64,000 nucleotides of DNA from Geminocystis sp. M7585_C2015_104 (GTDB lineage: Bacteria; Cyanobacteriota; Cyanobacteriia; Cyanobacteriales; Cyanobacteriaceae): positions 1 to 64,000 of the forward strand of contig DVEF01000012.1 of assembly GCA_015295805.1 (NCBI GenBank), in the 5' to 3' direction. The position numbers were made by a program, and so were the translations under genes. The notes below the pieces were generated by a model that saw nothing but the letters and a program-made list of their open reading frames with translations, did no database searches and was not told the origin of the DNA. Positions 8,879-17,247 of this stretch are shown in pieces. The number at the start of each line of letters is the position of its first letter. Position 1 is the stretch's first letter.

Positions 8879-10312
8879 TCAGGCAGCGGCTAAGACTGTT
8901 TCTGCAGGTTTGTCTTTGCTGAGTCTTTGTCTCAAGACTGCAACAATGGCATCTACATTGGCTTTGGCATCCCCAAATAGCATCCTAGTGTTTTCCTTGT
9001 AGAAGAGGGGATTTTCTACACCAGCATAACCGGTGGCTAAACTCCGCTTCATGACAACGCAAATACCCGCCTTCCAGACTTCTAACACGGGCATGCCGGC
9101 AATGGGACTATCTGGGTCTTCTAATGCGCTAGGATTAACAGTGTCATTGGCTCCTATCACCAGCGCTACGTCTGTATTAGGAAAGTCCTCGTTTATCTCG
9201 TCCATCTCGAAAACGATGTCATAGGGCACATTCGCTTCTGCCAATAATACATTCATGTGACCAGGTAGACGGCCGGCAACAGGGTGGATGGCAAAACGCA
9301 CATTTATCTTTTTCTCCCGGAGTATGGCGGCAATTTCCGAGACCCCGTGTTGCGCTTGGGCTACAGCCATACCGTAACCAGGAACAATGATAACACTTTT
9401 GGCATTGAGGAGTAAGTCTGCCACCTCTTCCACATTAGTGGGAGTTACCTCACCGCTGGCTTGTTTGTTGCTGGCGACAGTGTTTACTCCCTCGCCAAAG
9501 CCGCCAAGGATAACACTGATAAAGGAGCGATTCATGGCCCTACACATGATATAACTGAGGATAGCACCACTGCTACCTACTAGGGCTCCTGTAATAATCA
9601 GCAAATCGTTATTCAGCATAAAACCAGCGGCTGCGGCTGCCCAACCGGAATAACTGTTTAACATGGAGATAACTACAGGCATATCCGCACCACCAATGGC
9701 GGCAACCAGGTGAATTCCCAAGACGCCGGCGATGGCTGTCATGATTAATAGGGGTTGTAAACCGGCAGGGGTATAAAGAAAAACATAACCCAGATATACC
9801 ACCGCCGCTAACATGGCTAGATTAAGAAAGTGTCTAGCCGGCAAGAGGAGGGGCTTGGAGGGGATGATTGCGCGCAGTTTTCCAAAGGCTACAACTGAAC
9901 CGGTAAAGGTAACCGCACCAATAAATACACCTACATAGATTTCCACCTGGTGGATGAACGCCTCCGCGCCGGTTAAACTGGAATCTGGGTTTAGATAGTT
10001 ACCTATCCCCACCAAAACGGCGGCTAACCCCACAAAGCTGTGTAGCATTGCCACCAATTCCGGCATGGCAGTCATGGCTACCCTACTGGCTACAATTGCC
10101 CCTATAATCACAGCTGGTATTATGACGGCCACTAGTAGTTTATAATTGGCCACCTGAGGGTTAAGGGCCGTAGCCACGAAGGCTATTAACATGCCTATGG
10201 TGCCATAGATGTTTCCTCGTCTAGCCGTTTCCTGTTGTGACAAACCGGAGAGACTGAGGATAAAAAGGGCACTAGCGGCAATGTAGGCTACAGTAATCAG
10301 ATTGTTACTCAT
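8879..10312 (-). CDS. pntB: NAD(P) transhydrogenase subunit beta
   Basis: Membrane subunit of the proton-translocating transhydrogenase, which moves hydride between NADH and NADP+ using the proton gradient. At 477 residues it has the normal size. The first about 270 residues are a bundle of membrane helices with Gly/Ala-rich stretches ([21 protein letters not shown]). The C-terminal third is the NADP(H)-binding domain III, with the [12 protein letters not shown] fingerprint, [27 protein letters not shown] spread over one block, and [10 protein letters not shown]. The alpha subunit is not adjacent within the window: upstream is a non-coding region, so pntB is separated from pntA here or pntA lies elsewhere. 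It ends in a clear intrinsic terminator. Confidence 0.96.
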   Translation of the reverse strand: MSNNLITVAYIAASALFILSLSGLSQQETARRGNIYGTIGMLIAFVATALNPQVANYKLLVAVIIPAVIIGAIVASRVAMTAMPELVAMLHSFVGLAAVLVGIGNYLNPDSSLTGAEAFIHQVEIYVGVFIGAVTFTGSVVAFGKLRAIIPSKPLLLPARHFLNLAMLAAVVYLGYVFLYTPAGLQPLLIMTAIAGVLGIHLVAAIGGADMPVVISMLNSYSGWAAAAAGFMLNNDLLIITGALVGSSGAILSYIMCRAMNRSFISVILGGFGEGVNTVASNKQASGEVTPTNVEEVADLLLNAKSVIIVPGYGMAVAQAQHGVSEIAAILREKKINVRFAIHPVAGRLPGHMNVLLAEANVPYDIVFEMDEINEDFPNTDVALVIGANDTVNPSALEDPDSPIAGMPVLEVWKAGICVVMKRSLATGYAGVENPLFYKENTRMLFGDAKANVDAIVAVLRQRLSKDKPAETVLAAA

Positions 10313-10490
10313 GAGTCTTCCTTCTTGTTTCTTGTGGCAGGTAAACTCGCTACTTTTAGGTTATTCAATTTCCCTGCCTTCAATCATTAAGAATCGTTGA
10401 AAAAGGTTTGTATTTTTTGACACATGGGGTGGGTAACCATACCGGAAAAAGGGGGGGATGGGGAGACTATAATCATAAGCAGTGAAACTA

Positions 10491-10710
10491 TTGTCATGAC
10501 CTGTCACATTATGCCACATCATGTCACAACCTGTCACAATCTGTCATAACCTGTCATAACCTGTCATAACTTGTCATAACTTGTCATAACTGGTCATAAA
10601 TAGTCATAAATAACCAGTTATAACTAGTCATAACTAGTAACAACCTGTCATAATTTGGCATAAATAACTTGGCATAAATAACCTGTAATAAATTGTTATA
10701 ACTAGTTTGC
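10491..10710 (+). repeat. 10-bp-period tandem repeat, consensus CTGTCATAAC
   Basis: Twelve consecutive 10-bp units run from 10491 to 10610, with three identical copies of CTGTCATAAC at 10541-10570 and two of TTGTCATAAC at 10571-10590. More degenerate units continue to about 10705 after a phase slip of about 4 bases near 10611-10614. The unit is close to one helical turn, so any bound protein or A-tract bend would sit on one face of the DNA. The array occupies the whole space before the dedA start codon; no other promoter or leader was recognised. The rest of the 10313-10490 spacer shows nothing else. Confidence 0.95.
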
Positions 10711-10712
10711 CC

Positions 10713-11327
10713 ATGGAGTTGTTATCATTAGAGCAGATTAAGGAAATAGCACATCAATACGGTTACTGGGCGGTTTTTGCCGGTATTGCCATTGAGAATA
10801 CTGGCATTCCCATCCCGGGGGAGACGATTACCATCGTGGGGGGTTTCCTTGCCGGCAGTGGCGAGTTAAACTACTGGTTGGTGTTGATAACCGCTATTGC
10901 CGGTGCGGTTACGGGGGATAATTTTGGTTATTGGCTGGGTAGGATTGGTGGCTGGGAGTTTTTGCTGAAAATAGTGCGTTTCTTCCGGTTGCCGGAAAAC
11001 GAGGTTAAGGCTGCTAAGGAAAAATTTCGGGAAAACGCGGCAAAAGCAGTCTTTTTTGGGCGTTTTGTCACTATTTTGCGCATTTTTGCCGGGCCTCTTG
11101 CGGGCGTGGTAGAAATGCCCTACTGGCAGTTTTTGTTGTGTAATTTCTCTGGTGCGGCTTTGTGGGGTGTGACTGTTGTATCCCTCTCCTATTTCCTGGG
11201 GAGAATAATACCCCTGCCTAGACTGGTTGCCCTATTCGCCCAGTTTGGTATAATAGCCCTCTTGTTGGCCATTGCCTGGCTAGTATTGCCCGTGTGGTGG
11301 AAATACAAGGCTAAGAGGGGGGGGTAG
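10713..11327 (+). CDS. DedA-family membrane protein
   Basis: DedA/SNARE-associated proteins are inner-membrane proteins linked to polyprenyl-phosphate or phospholipid recycling. Family signs are the AIENTGIPIPGET block near the N-terminus, the re-entrant GDNFGYWLGRIGG segment, the FFGRFVTILRIFAGPLAG motif with its conserved Arg, and several membrane helices. At 204 residues from the ATG at 10713 it has the usual size. A TTG at 10707 could add two residues. There is no clear ribosome-binding site because the repeat tract runs right up to the start codon. The gene ends tail to tail with the CYTH gene, one base apart. Confidence 0.9.
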   Translation: MELLSLEQIKEIAHQYGYWAVFAGIAIENTGIPIPGETITIVGGFLAGSGELNYWLVLITAIAGAVTGDNFGYWLGRIGGWEFLLKIVRFFRLPENEVKAAKEKFRENAAKAVFFGRFVTILRIFAGPLAGVVEMPYWQFLLCNFSGAALWGVTVVSLSYFLGRIIPLPRLVALFAQFGIIALLLAIAWLVLPVWWKYKAKRGG

Positions 11328-11798
11328 TCAGACTTTCCATTTTCTGAAGGGGTTTTTGACTAGATTAACATTATAATAACGGGGGTCGTCAGTCACCTCT
11401 TCCCCAACCCATTGTGGTAAGATAATCTCCTGAGATTCGTCTTCCAACTCCACTTCGGCGAGAATTAAACCCTCATTTTCTCCCAGAAAAACATCCACCT
11501 CCCACAGCAAACCATTTTCCTCGACTTTGTAGCGTTTTTTCTCGATAAGGGGGGGGACACATAAAAAGTCTAACATTTCCTGGGCGTCCTTGAAGGGGAT
11601 GGGGTATTCATACTCCAGACGAGTGTTGCCTATGGTTTTGCCCTTGATAGTCAGAAACCCCTGATTTCCCACTAGTCTAACTCTCACAGTGGTTTCGGTA
11701 TTGGTGTTAATATACCCCTGACGATATAATACTCCACCAGAGGGCGGCTGCCATTGCTCCTTTTTCACCAAAAATTTCCGCTCAATTTCCTTGGCCAT
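11328..11798 (-). CDS. CYTH-domain triphosphatase
   Basis: Member of the CYTH/triphosphate tunnel metalloenzyme family, small enzymes that hydrolyse inorganic triphosphate or nucleoside triphosphates with a divalent metal. The N-terminal EIERKFLV signature (ExExK) is intact. Alternating charged residues characteristic of the eight-stranded tunnel follow: VRVRL, LTIKG, RLEYEYPI, KKRYKV, WEVDVFLGENEGLILAEVELE split over two strands. At 156 residues it is a single-domain form without the CHAD domain found in larger relatives. Substrate cannot be read from the sequence. It is transcribed towards the convergent dedA gene. Confidence 0.92.
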   Translation of the reverse strand: MAKEIERKFLVKKEQWQPPSGGVLYRQGYINTNTETTVRVRLVGNQGFLTIKGKTIGNTRLEYEYPIPFKDAQEMLDFLCVPPLIEKKRYKVEENGLLWEVDVFLGENEGLILAEVELEDESQEIILPQWVGEEVTDDPRYYNVNLVKNPFRKWKV

Positions 11799-11807
11799 TG
11801 GTTTTCC

Positions 11808-11835
11808 TTGTCAAAACTCTAATTTTATGTTATGA
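11808..11835 (+). promoter_or_regulatory. Sigma-70-type promoter of tRNA-Cys
   Basis: TTGTCA (11808-11813) and TATGAT (11830-11835) are separated by 16 bases, about 50 bases before the mature tRNA. It overlaps the 5' edge of the divergent CYTH gene region. Confidence 0.6.
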
Positions 11836-11885
11836 TCATATACCATGGGGGCCGGTACCGCGTCTAACCCAATGGTGATTTCAAT

Positions 11886-11956
11886 GGCGACGTAGCCAAG
11901 CGGTAAGGCAGAGGTCTGCAAAACCTCCATTCCCCAGTTCGAATCTGGGCGTCGCC
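11886..11956 (+). tRNA. trnC: tRNA-Cys (anticodon GCA)
   Basis: Cloverleaf of 71 bases. The acceptor strands GGCGACG and CGTCGCC pair fully. The anticodon stem is GAGGT/ACCTC around the loop CTGCAAA, giving GCA. The T-arm is CCCAG TTCGAAT CTGGG. CCA is not encoded, as usual in cyanobacteria. Six T follow immediately and may terminate transcription. Confidence 0.97.
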
Positions 11957-12169
11957 TTTTTTGTGCCCGTGTGCCACAGTAGTCCCTTCATGACTGGGGG
12001 GTAGGGTTTAGGGGACAGGGGATAGGATTGTGATAAAAGACCCTCCTTGGGTCAGGGCATGGGCTTCTGGGTGGTGATAGGGGATACTATCTAAACGACA
12101 GCCTTGGTAGGGGAGGGCGTTATACTGCACGAGGGGATTGATTCCATATTTGCTTATTAGCTCCATACT

Positions 12170-12360
12170 TTAAAATAATGGCATCTGAAGGCTCTTACTG
12201 TAGCCCTTTGTCTTCCCGATTAACCTCCTGTTTTTATCCTCAACACTGAATTTAAACACTCACTCTTGTTAGTCTTCCCGCATACCCACTCTGTGCCTGT
12301 TTTCCCCTATCCACTCCCTATACACTCTATAAGCATCACTGTAATACCACTTAGCCACCA
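12170..12360 (-). pseudogene. Remnant of an IS1-family transposase (InsB C-terminal part)
   Basis: Reading the minus strand from 12349 gives WYYSDAYRVYREWIGENRH, then RVGMRED, two in-frame stops, and KNRRLIGKTKGYSKSLQM. This lines up without gaps with the end of the IS1 InsB transposase: the YYxD motif, the H.xG block 17 residues later and the TK..SKS..M end fall at the same spacing. The stops lie where the catalytic Glu region would be. Upstream sequence to about 12480 is too decayed to align, and no terminal inverted repeats were identified. It is a dead fragment and shows that an insertion once happened beside the tRNA gene. Confidence 0.6.
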
Positions 12361-12555
12361 CCTACCTCAAAACTTACCTACTCTCTACCTCCCCTGAGTC
12401 ATCTGCTTTAGTTTTTCCTCATGCTTGTGAAGCGACTTTTTACCTTCTCTGTAAATCCAGCAAGGTATAGTTTTTTTTGGTAATGAATTTATCCTGCTAA
12501 TAGGTGCGGCATTTGCCGCTATTGCCGCCTGATAAAAAATACCATCCCTTTGTTC

Positions 12556-12711
12556 TTAGAAAAAATTAGCAAATTCTGCTTGGGCTGCCTTGATTTGAGC
12601 CATTAGTTCATTTAGTTCTTGTTCATCGGTCAGTCTCATAGTTTTATATTCTCTTTTGGTTTGTATGAGTTGTTTTCCATGGACAACATAGCGAGAGATA
12701 TCTACTCCCAA
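12556..12711 (-). CDS. Possible small protein or gene fragment of unknown function
   Basis: A 51-residue frame from a TTG start preceded at a fitting distance by AAGGAAG. It begins with a hydrophobic/beta-like part (GVDISRYVVHGKQLIQTKRE) and ends in an acidic helix (MRLTDEQELNELMAQIKAAQ). Composition looks like real protein, but the frame is open only back to a TAG at 12736-12738 and it sits among debris, so it may be the 3' end of a decayed gene. An internal ATG at 12637-12639 would leave only 27 residues. No family recognised. Confidence 0.3.
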   Translation of the reverse strand: MGVDISRYVVHGKQLIQTKREYKTMRLTDEQELNELMAQIKAAQAEFANFF

Positions 12712-12960
12712 TAGGAAAACTTCCTTTCCAGCAGACTATGAAAATTAAGGATTTTTTCACCCCTGTGCTCTCTTTAATGTCTAACTACCAGAATAGGCTC
12801 AAAGGTTCACATTTCCAATTGTTTGGAAAACATCGGCAACGATTTTATTGCCGGAAATTTTTCAAGAGAAAACAGAAGGGTGGTAACAAAATATTGTACC
12901 CGTGAGGAGAGAATGGCTATATAATTTTGGTATAGTAAAAAAAGAAGAAAAAAGAAAAAA

Positions 12961-13509
12961 ATGGAGAAGCCATGGCGGCTGATTAGCCAGTTTATAGAAA
13001 TAAATTCCCCCTGGCTGCGACTAATAGGGGAAAAATACGAGGATGACAAGGGAAATTCCATAGACTATTGGCGGGTGGAGAAAGATGATTCTATGATAAT
13101 TGTCACCAGGTATAGGAATCTTTTAGTTTTTCCCCCTCCCTCCTTCCGTGTTGGCATTAACCAAGTTACTCTCGACTTCCCTGGCGGCAGAGTAAACCGG
13201 GGAAAAACCTTAGAAGAAAACGTCTACTGGATTCTTAAGAAAGAGTTAAATTTAGATAAAAAAAATATTAAAAAAATTGTTCCCATAAATGAAAATCCAT
13301 GGTATGTAAACAGCTCGTTCAATAATCAAAAACTATGGGGTTTCTATGGGGAAATTAACCCCCAGGTGGATTTGAGAGATTTGTCTATAGGCGCCACCTA
13401 CTCCCTTCAACAATCAGATTTGGAATTTTTATGGCAAAGATTAAATTGTCTTCAATGTCGAGCCCTACTTTTGGAGTGTTTTAACAAAAAATTGGTGGCC
13501 ATCCCCTAG
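12961..13509 (+). CDS. NUDIX-fold protein with degenerate catalytic box
   Basis: 182 residues resembling NUDIX hydrolases of the ADP-ribose pyrophosphatase type: a beta-rich N-terminus (YWRVEKDDSMIIVTRY), the central DFPGGRVNRGKTLEENVYW segment and a C-terminal helix. In an active enzyme the Gly-Gly is followed by the REUXEE helix carrying metal-binding Glu residues. Here the segment reads WILKKELNLDK, which keeps one Glu but lacks the REx2EE pattern. Hydrolysis is therefore doubtful, and a binding or regulatory role is an inference. It starts at an ATG after an A/G-rich leader that could serve as ribosome-binding site, and runs with the next small gene. Confidence 0.6.
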   Translation: MEKPWRLISQFIEINSPWLRLIGEKYEDDKGNSIDYWRVEKDDSMIIVTRYRNLLVFPPPSFRVGINQVTLDFPGGRVNRGKTLEENVYWILKKELNLDKKNIKKIVPINENPWYVNSSFNNQKLWGFYGEINPQVDLRDLSIGATYSLQQSDLEFLWQRLNCLQCRALLLECFNKKLVAIP

Positions 13510-13558
13510 AAAAACGGTATAAAATTTAACAAAAGGAAGTATCCTCTCACTGTCAGTT

Positions 13559-13795
13559 ATGACTACCAAAACTATCAAGTCTGATTTTGGTTATAGTTTA
13601 GACTTTCTCCGGGACGAGGTTAGGGCATTGTTGGCCAAAGGTAGTATTAGTCGTCATCAGCCTATTTACGTATTGGCTAACTATCTGCCACCAAGGGAAT
13701 GGTTAAGGATTGAAAGAGAGTTGGCAGAAAGAGACTACTTACTAAGGGATAGAATTGCTGACTTACTTCCCGAAGAAAGATGGGATGAAGACTAA
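13559..13795 (+). CDS. DUF4327-family small cyanobacterial protein
   Basis: 78 residues, short and highly charged. The pattern SLDFLRDEVRALLAKGSISR, then QPIYVLANYLPPREW, then ERDYLLRDRIADLL and an acidic WDED end is that of DUF4327, a family I know only from cyanobacteria and with no established function. It has no membrane segment or cysteine and is predicted to be a soluble helical protein. It lies 49 bases after the NUDIX-like gene on the same strand and is followed by a hairpin shared with the convergent neighbour. Confidence 0.85.
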   Translation: MTTKTIKSDFGYSLDFLRDEVRALLAKGSISRHQPIYVLANYLPPREWLRIERELAERDYLLRDRIADLLPEERWDED

Positions 13796-13820
13796 TCCCC
13801 TATCGGCATCATACCGGCAA

Positions 13821-13850
13821 AACCCAAGAGGCTTACACCGCCTCGGGGTT
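13821..13850. terminator. Hairpin between convergent genes
   Basis: AACCCaaGAGGC at 13821-13832 and GCCTCggGGTT at 13840-13850 form an imperfect stem with a short loop. It lies between the DUF4327 gene and the convergent coiled-coil gene, and is AT-rich on both sides, so it probably ends both transcripts. Confidence 0.55.
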
Positions 13851-13861
13851 GGAATTTTGAT

Positions 13862-14227
13862 TCAGTCATCCTTCATCTTTTCCAATTCTTGTCTGAGGGA
13901 GACTATTTCTTCGATAAGAGACTGAAGAGACTGGTAGAGTTCTTGTTCACTTTTCCCTTCTTTACTAGAATGGCTACCATTGCCTGATTCTGCCTGTTTT
14001 TTGCCACTGCCAGATAAAATTTGTTCTACCAATTTGCGCGCCTCCTCCTCTGTAATGGCGCCTTTTTCCTGCCACTGTTGAGATTTTTCTTGCCATTGGG
14101 ACTTCAAGTCAGACAGGATTTTTTTTGTTTTTTCTGTGTCTTGGAGAGTTTCCATTGCCTCGACAGTGGCACCTACTATTATGCGGAAACCCTTTTGGAT
14201 TACCTCAAACGGGTTGTTGTTTTCCAT
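13862..14227 (-). CDS. Phasin-like helical protein
   Basis: 121 residues. The N-terminal half is an amphipathic helix (FEVIQKGFRIIVGATVEAME) followed by a heptad-like charged helix with two QWQEK repeats and the ITEEEARKLVEQIL segment. A Gly/Ser-rich linker leads to a second coiled-coil helix (LIEEIVSLRQELEKMKDD). This two-part arrangement is typical of phasin-related or polyhydroxyalkanoate-granule-associated proteins and of several cyanobacterial hypothetical proteins. No PHA synthesis gene is near, so granule binding is not supported by context. It is convergent with DUF4327 and divergent from the EI24-type gene. Confidence 0.5.
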   Translation of the reverse strand: MENNNPFEVIQKGFRIIVGATVEAMETLQDTEKTKKILSDLKSQWQEKSQQWQEKGAITEEEARKLVEQILSGSGKKQAESGNGSHSSKEGKSEQELYQSLQSLIEEIVSLRQELEKMKDD

Positions 14228-14299
14228 AGCTAGTTACCTCAAATTAGCTGGTTTGGATTTCAGTATAATCTAACTGTTGTCCTTGTGGTTTAGACGTTT

Positions 14300-15079
14300 A
14301 TGAAAAATAATAGTCCATTTTTGGGGTTTTTGTGTTTTTTTTTGGCTCTTAAAATTATAGCAGAAAATCCTCCACTTTTGTTAATGGTTATCACCCCAAT
14401 AATTCTGAACCTCATAATAGGAGCCTTTGCCTATATTTTTTTGCTATTACCCTCCTTACAATGGTACGATAGCTTCACAGCTTACTTGCTGGCAAAGGGG
14501 GATAGTTTTCTGGCAAAACTGCCCAGTTGGCTGTCTTTCTCAGAGTCTATAATTCAGTTATTATTATTGTTATTTCGCTGGCTGATTTTTGTGGCAATAT
14601 TTGTCATAATAGGGGTCATGATTCTCCAATTTGGAACAATAATAGGCGCGCCATGGTATGGAAAAATCTCGGAAAGAGTGGAATTGTTTAAAAGGGGAAG
14701 AATAGAGGTGATTGAAGTAGGGCCAGTCAGGGAAGTAATTAGAGCCATTGGTTTTGAGTTAAAAAAAATCATTCTATCGGCAACTGCCCTTGTATTTTTG
14801 TTTGTAATTAACTGGGTGCCAGTGATTGGACAAATACTATCACTGTTGGGAGGTTGGCTTTTGGGAGTGACGTTGGTGTGTCTGGATTTTTTTGACGCAA
14901 CACTGGAGAGGAGAAGATGGAAATTCAGGCGGAAATTAGGGTTTATATGGGGCAATTTTCCCACAACTTTTCCCTTTGGCTTTATATGTCTGGTTTTAAT
15001 TAGCATACCCCTGTTAAATCTAATTGTTATTCCTCTGTGTATCACGGCGGGGACATTATTAGTGTGTGAAATTCTCTAG
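14300..15079 (+). CDS. EI24-domain membrane protein
   Basis: 259 residues with about five hydrophobic segments. The EI24/CysZ-like arrangement is visible: an N-terminal pair of helices around the FLALKIIAENPPLLLMVITP region, a loop with WYDSFTAYL, long helices through LLFRWLIFVAIFVIIGVMI, the GAPWYGKISERVEL cytoplasmic stretch, and a C-terminal NWVPVIGQILSLLGGWLLG hairpin. CysZ relatives transport sulfate in some bacteria; cyanobacterial EI24 proteins have no established substrate and no cys genes are adjacent. It is divergent from the phasin-like gene, with the promoter presumably in the 72-base gap. Confidence 0.7.
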   Translation: MKNNSPFLGFLCFFLALKIIAENPPLLLMVITPIILNLIIGAFAYIFLLLPSLQWYDSFTAYLLAKGDSFLAKLPSWLSFSESIIQLLLLLFRWLIFVAIFVIIGVMILQFGTIIGAPWYGKISERVELFKRGRIEVIEVGPVREVIRAIGFELKKIILSATALVFLFVINWVPVIGQILSLLGGWLLGVTLVCLDFFDATLERRRWKFRRKLGFIWGNFPTTFPFGFICLVLISIPLLNLIVIPLCITAGTLLVCEIL

Positions 15080-15184
15080 AAAACAGAGGTAGTACAAAAG
15101 TGAGGGGAAACGGAGATGGGGATGCCAGTAGATTAAAATAGTAAAAAAAAGACTACCAGTGGGATTACAAAAGTAGGACAGGAA

Positions 15185-15970
15185 ATGGGAGAAAATATAG
15201 TTTTAATGTCGAAGCGAGAATTAGAGAAAATGCGCCGTGTAGGGAGACTGGCGGCAAAATTGTTAGCTCACCTGGGGAAAATGGTTAGGCCCGGCATTAC
15301 TACCTATGAATTGAATGAAGAGGCAGAAAGATGGACAAGGGCTCATGGCGCAAAAAGTGCCCCCCTCGGCTATGGCAACCCCCCCTTCCCTGCATCTATT
15401 TGTACTAGTGTAAATGAGGTGATATGTCACGGTATACCCAGTAAGGACCAGGTTTTGAAGGAGGGGGATATTATCAACATAGACGTCACCCCGGTGTTGG
15501 ATGGCTACCATGGAGATACCTCAAAAACTTTCTTTGTGGGCACTCCCTCTCCCATTGCCAAAAAACTAGTAGAAGTCACGGAAGAATGTCTTTATAGGGG
15601 CATTAGGGCAGTTAAACCTGGGGCCCGTATTGGCGACATTGGGGCCGCCATCCAAGAATACGCAGAGAGTCATGGTTTTTCTGTGGTAAGAGCTTTTGTA
15701 GGACATGGTATAGGTAGGGTATTTCACGCGCCGCCACAAATCCCCCACTATGGCAAAAGGGGCACTGGTAGAATCCTACGTCCGGGAATGGTGTTTACCA
15801 TAGAACCGATGATAAATGAGGGCACTTGGGAGGCGGAAATAGCCGAAGACGGCTGGACGGCCTATACTAAAGATCGCAAATTGTCGGCTCAGTTTGAACA
15901 CACTGTCGCCGTCACCGAGGATGGTGTGGAAATCCTCACCCTTAACGACGATGAAGAAATCAAAATATAA
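15185..15970 (+). CDS. map: Methionine aminopeptidase, type I
   Basis: Removes the initiator Met from nascent proteins in the cytosol. All pita-bread metal ligands are present: Asp in NIDVTP, Asp in HGDTSKTF, His in GHGIGRVFHAPP, Glu in TIEPM and Glu in QFEHTVAV, plus the substrate His in CHGIPS. Length (261) and order fit type Ia with no N-terminal zinc-finger extension. The start at 15185 has GGACAGGAA just upstream; a second ATG follows at residue 8. The stop codon overlaps an in-frame start that would extend ctpA, so the two genes are probably co-transcribed. Confidence 0.97.
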   Translation: MGENIVLMSKRELEKMRRVGRLAAKLLAHLGKMVRPGITTYELNEEAERWTRAHGAKSAPLGYGNPPFPASICTSVNEVICHGIPSKDQVLKEGDIINIDVTPVLDGYHGDTSKTFFVGTPSPIAKKLVEVTEECLYRGIRAVKPGARIGDIGAAIQEYAESHGFSVVRAFVGHGIGRVFHAPPQIPHYGKRGTGRILRPGMVFTIEPMINEGTWEAEIAEDGWTAYTKDRKLSAQFEHTVAVTEDGVEILTLNDDEEIKI

Positions 15971-15990
15971 TGTACTATCAGGGTAGCTTT

Positions 15991-17247
15991 ATGAGAAAAA
16001 TAGTCTCCGGTTTGGTGGTATTATTGTTTTGCTTATTCTCCCTACTGGTGGTGGCCCCGGCAGAGGCAAGAGGCTACACGGAAGAGGAAAAGTTACTACT
16101 GCAGTCTTGGCGTCTGGTGAATGAGGCTTATATCGATGATTCCTTTAATCATCAGAATTGGTGGTTTGTAAGGCAAAAATTTCTACAAAGGCCCCTACAC
16201 AACAAGGAAGAGGCATATCAGGCCATAAGTGAAATGTTGGCCACCCTAAATGATCCCTATACTCGTTTCTTCCCTCCCGAGCAGTACAAAAGTTTACAAA
16301 TATCCACCTCGGGGGAACTGTCGGGAGTGGGGTTACAAATCAGCATTAATCCCGAAAACAACCAATTGGAAGTGGTTTCCCCCCTTCCTAACTCCCCGGC
16401 GGAATTGGCTGGCATTCAACCCCATGATCAAATCCTGTCCATTGACGGTATCCCCGCCAATACCCTCACCCTAGACGAAGCCGCCAGTCGTATCCGTGGG
16501 GAGGAAGGCACTGTCGTCATTCTGGAAATCAAGTCTCAAAAAGACGGTCAGCTCAGGCATTATAAACTAAGACGCCAAAGGCTTTCCCTTAGTCCAGTAT
16601 TTGCCCGGTTAGACACTACTTACCCAGAATATCCCATTGGTTACATCCGTCTTACCCAATTTACTAGCAAGGCAACGGAAGAAATAGCTCACAGTATTGT
16701 AAAACTGGAAGAGGAAGGGGCAAAGGCCTATATCCTGGATCTGAGAAACAACCCTGGCGGCTTACTTCAGGCAGGAGTGGACATTGCTAATCTCTTTTTG
16801 CCTGAAGGTACAATCGTATATACCGTCAACCGTCAGGGGGTGTTGGGCAGTTATGAAAGTGATGGCCATCCTGTCACCCTAGCACCCCTGGTAGTACTTG
16901 TCAATGGGGGGACAGCAAGTGCCAGTGAAATCCTGGCAGGCGCCCTTCAAGACAACCACCGAGCGGTGTTGGTAGGGGAGAAAACCTTTGGCAAGGGCTT
17001 AATTCAATCCCCTTTCCAACTCCCTGATGGGGCCGGCCTTACTATCACCGTGGCTAAGTATGAAACTCCTAGTCACCGGGATATCAACAAACAGGGGATT
17101 ATGCCTGACATAGAGGTCAAACTGGATCACCCCATTACCCCATTCGAGGTGGGCACTGCCAAGGACTATCAGTATCAAGCCGCCGTTGCCTACCTACTAC
17201 AACAGTATCAGGGAATGCCTCTTATGGCCAGCAATCCCCTTGATTAG
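15991..17247 (+). CDS. ctpA: C-terminal processing protease CtpA (D1 maturation)
   Basis: Serine protease that trims the C-terminal extension of the photosystem II D1 protein in the thylakoid lumen. The N-terminus (MRKIVSGLVVLLFCLFSLLV, then APAEARG) is a cleavable signal peptide. The EEKLLLQSWRLVNEAYIDD and FNHQNWW stretches are hallmarks of cyanobacterial CtpA rather than CtpB or CtpC. A PDZ domain follows (ELSGVGLQISINPENNQLEV, SPAELAGIQPHDQILSIDG). The Ser-Lys dyad lies in NGGTASASEILAGAL and GEKTFGKGL. At 418 residues it has the expected size. An alternative ATG at 15970 overlaps the map stop; I prefer 15991 because the signal peptide then starts properly. It converges on sqdX with a 4-base overlap of stop codons. 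Confidence 0.93.
   Translation: MRKIVSGLVVLLFCLFSLLVVAPAEARGYTEEEKLLLQSWRLVNEAYIDDSFNHQNWWFVRQKFLQRPLHNKEEAYQAISEMLATLNDPYTRFFPPEQYKSLQISTSGELSGVGLQISINPENNQLEVVSPLPNSPAELAGIQPHDQILSIDGIPANTLTLDEAASRIRGEEGTVVILEIKSQKDGQLRHYKLRRQRLSLSPVFARLDTTYPEYPIGYIRLTQFTSKATEEIAHSIVKLEEEGAKAYILDLRNNPGGLLQAGVDIANLFLPEGTIVYTVNRQGVLGSYESDGHPVTLAPLVVLVNGGTASASEILAGALQDNHRAVLVGEKTFGKGLIQSPFQLPDGAGLTITVAKYETPSHRDINKQGIMPDIEVKLDHPITPFEVGTAKDYQYQAAVAYLLQQYQGMPLMASNPLD

Larger units (their letters stand above)
11957..12960. other. About 1 kb of gene debris downstream of tRNA-Cys
   Basis: The stretch has no intact recognisable gene. It contains the IS1-type remnant and a possible small ORF listed separately. On the minus strand 12008-12166 is a 52-residue open frame (MELISKYGINPLVQYNALPY at its start) in the same frame as the transposase remnant; I do not recognise it. 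No tRNA-flank direct repeat or integrase was seen. The last 150 bases (about 12800-12960) probably hold the promoter of the NUDIX-like gene. Confidence 0.6.

Noticed and set aside
12008-12166. 52-residue minus-strand ORF next to the IS1 remnant
   Set aside because: It shares the frame of the dead transposase, has no ribosome-binding site, and I recognise no family, so I list it only as debris.
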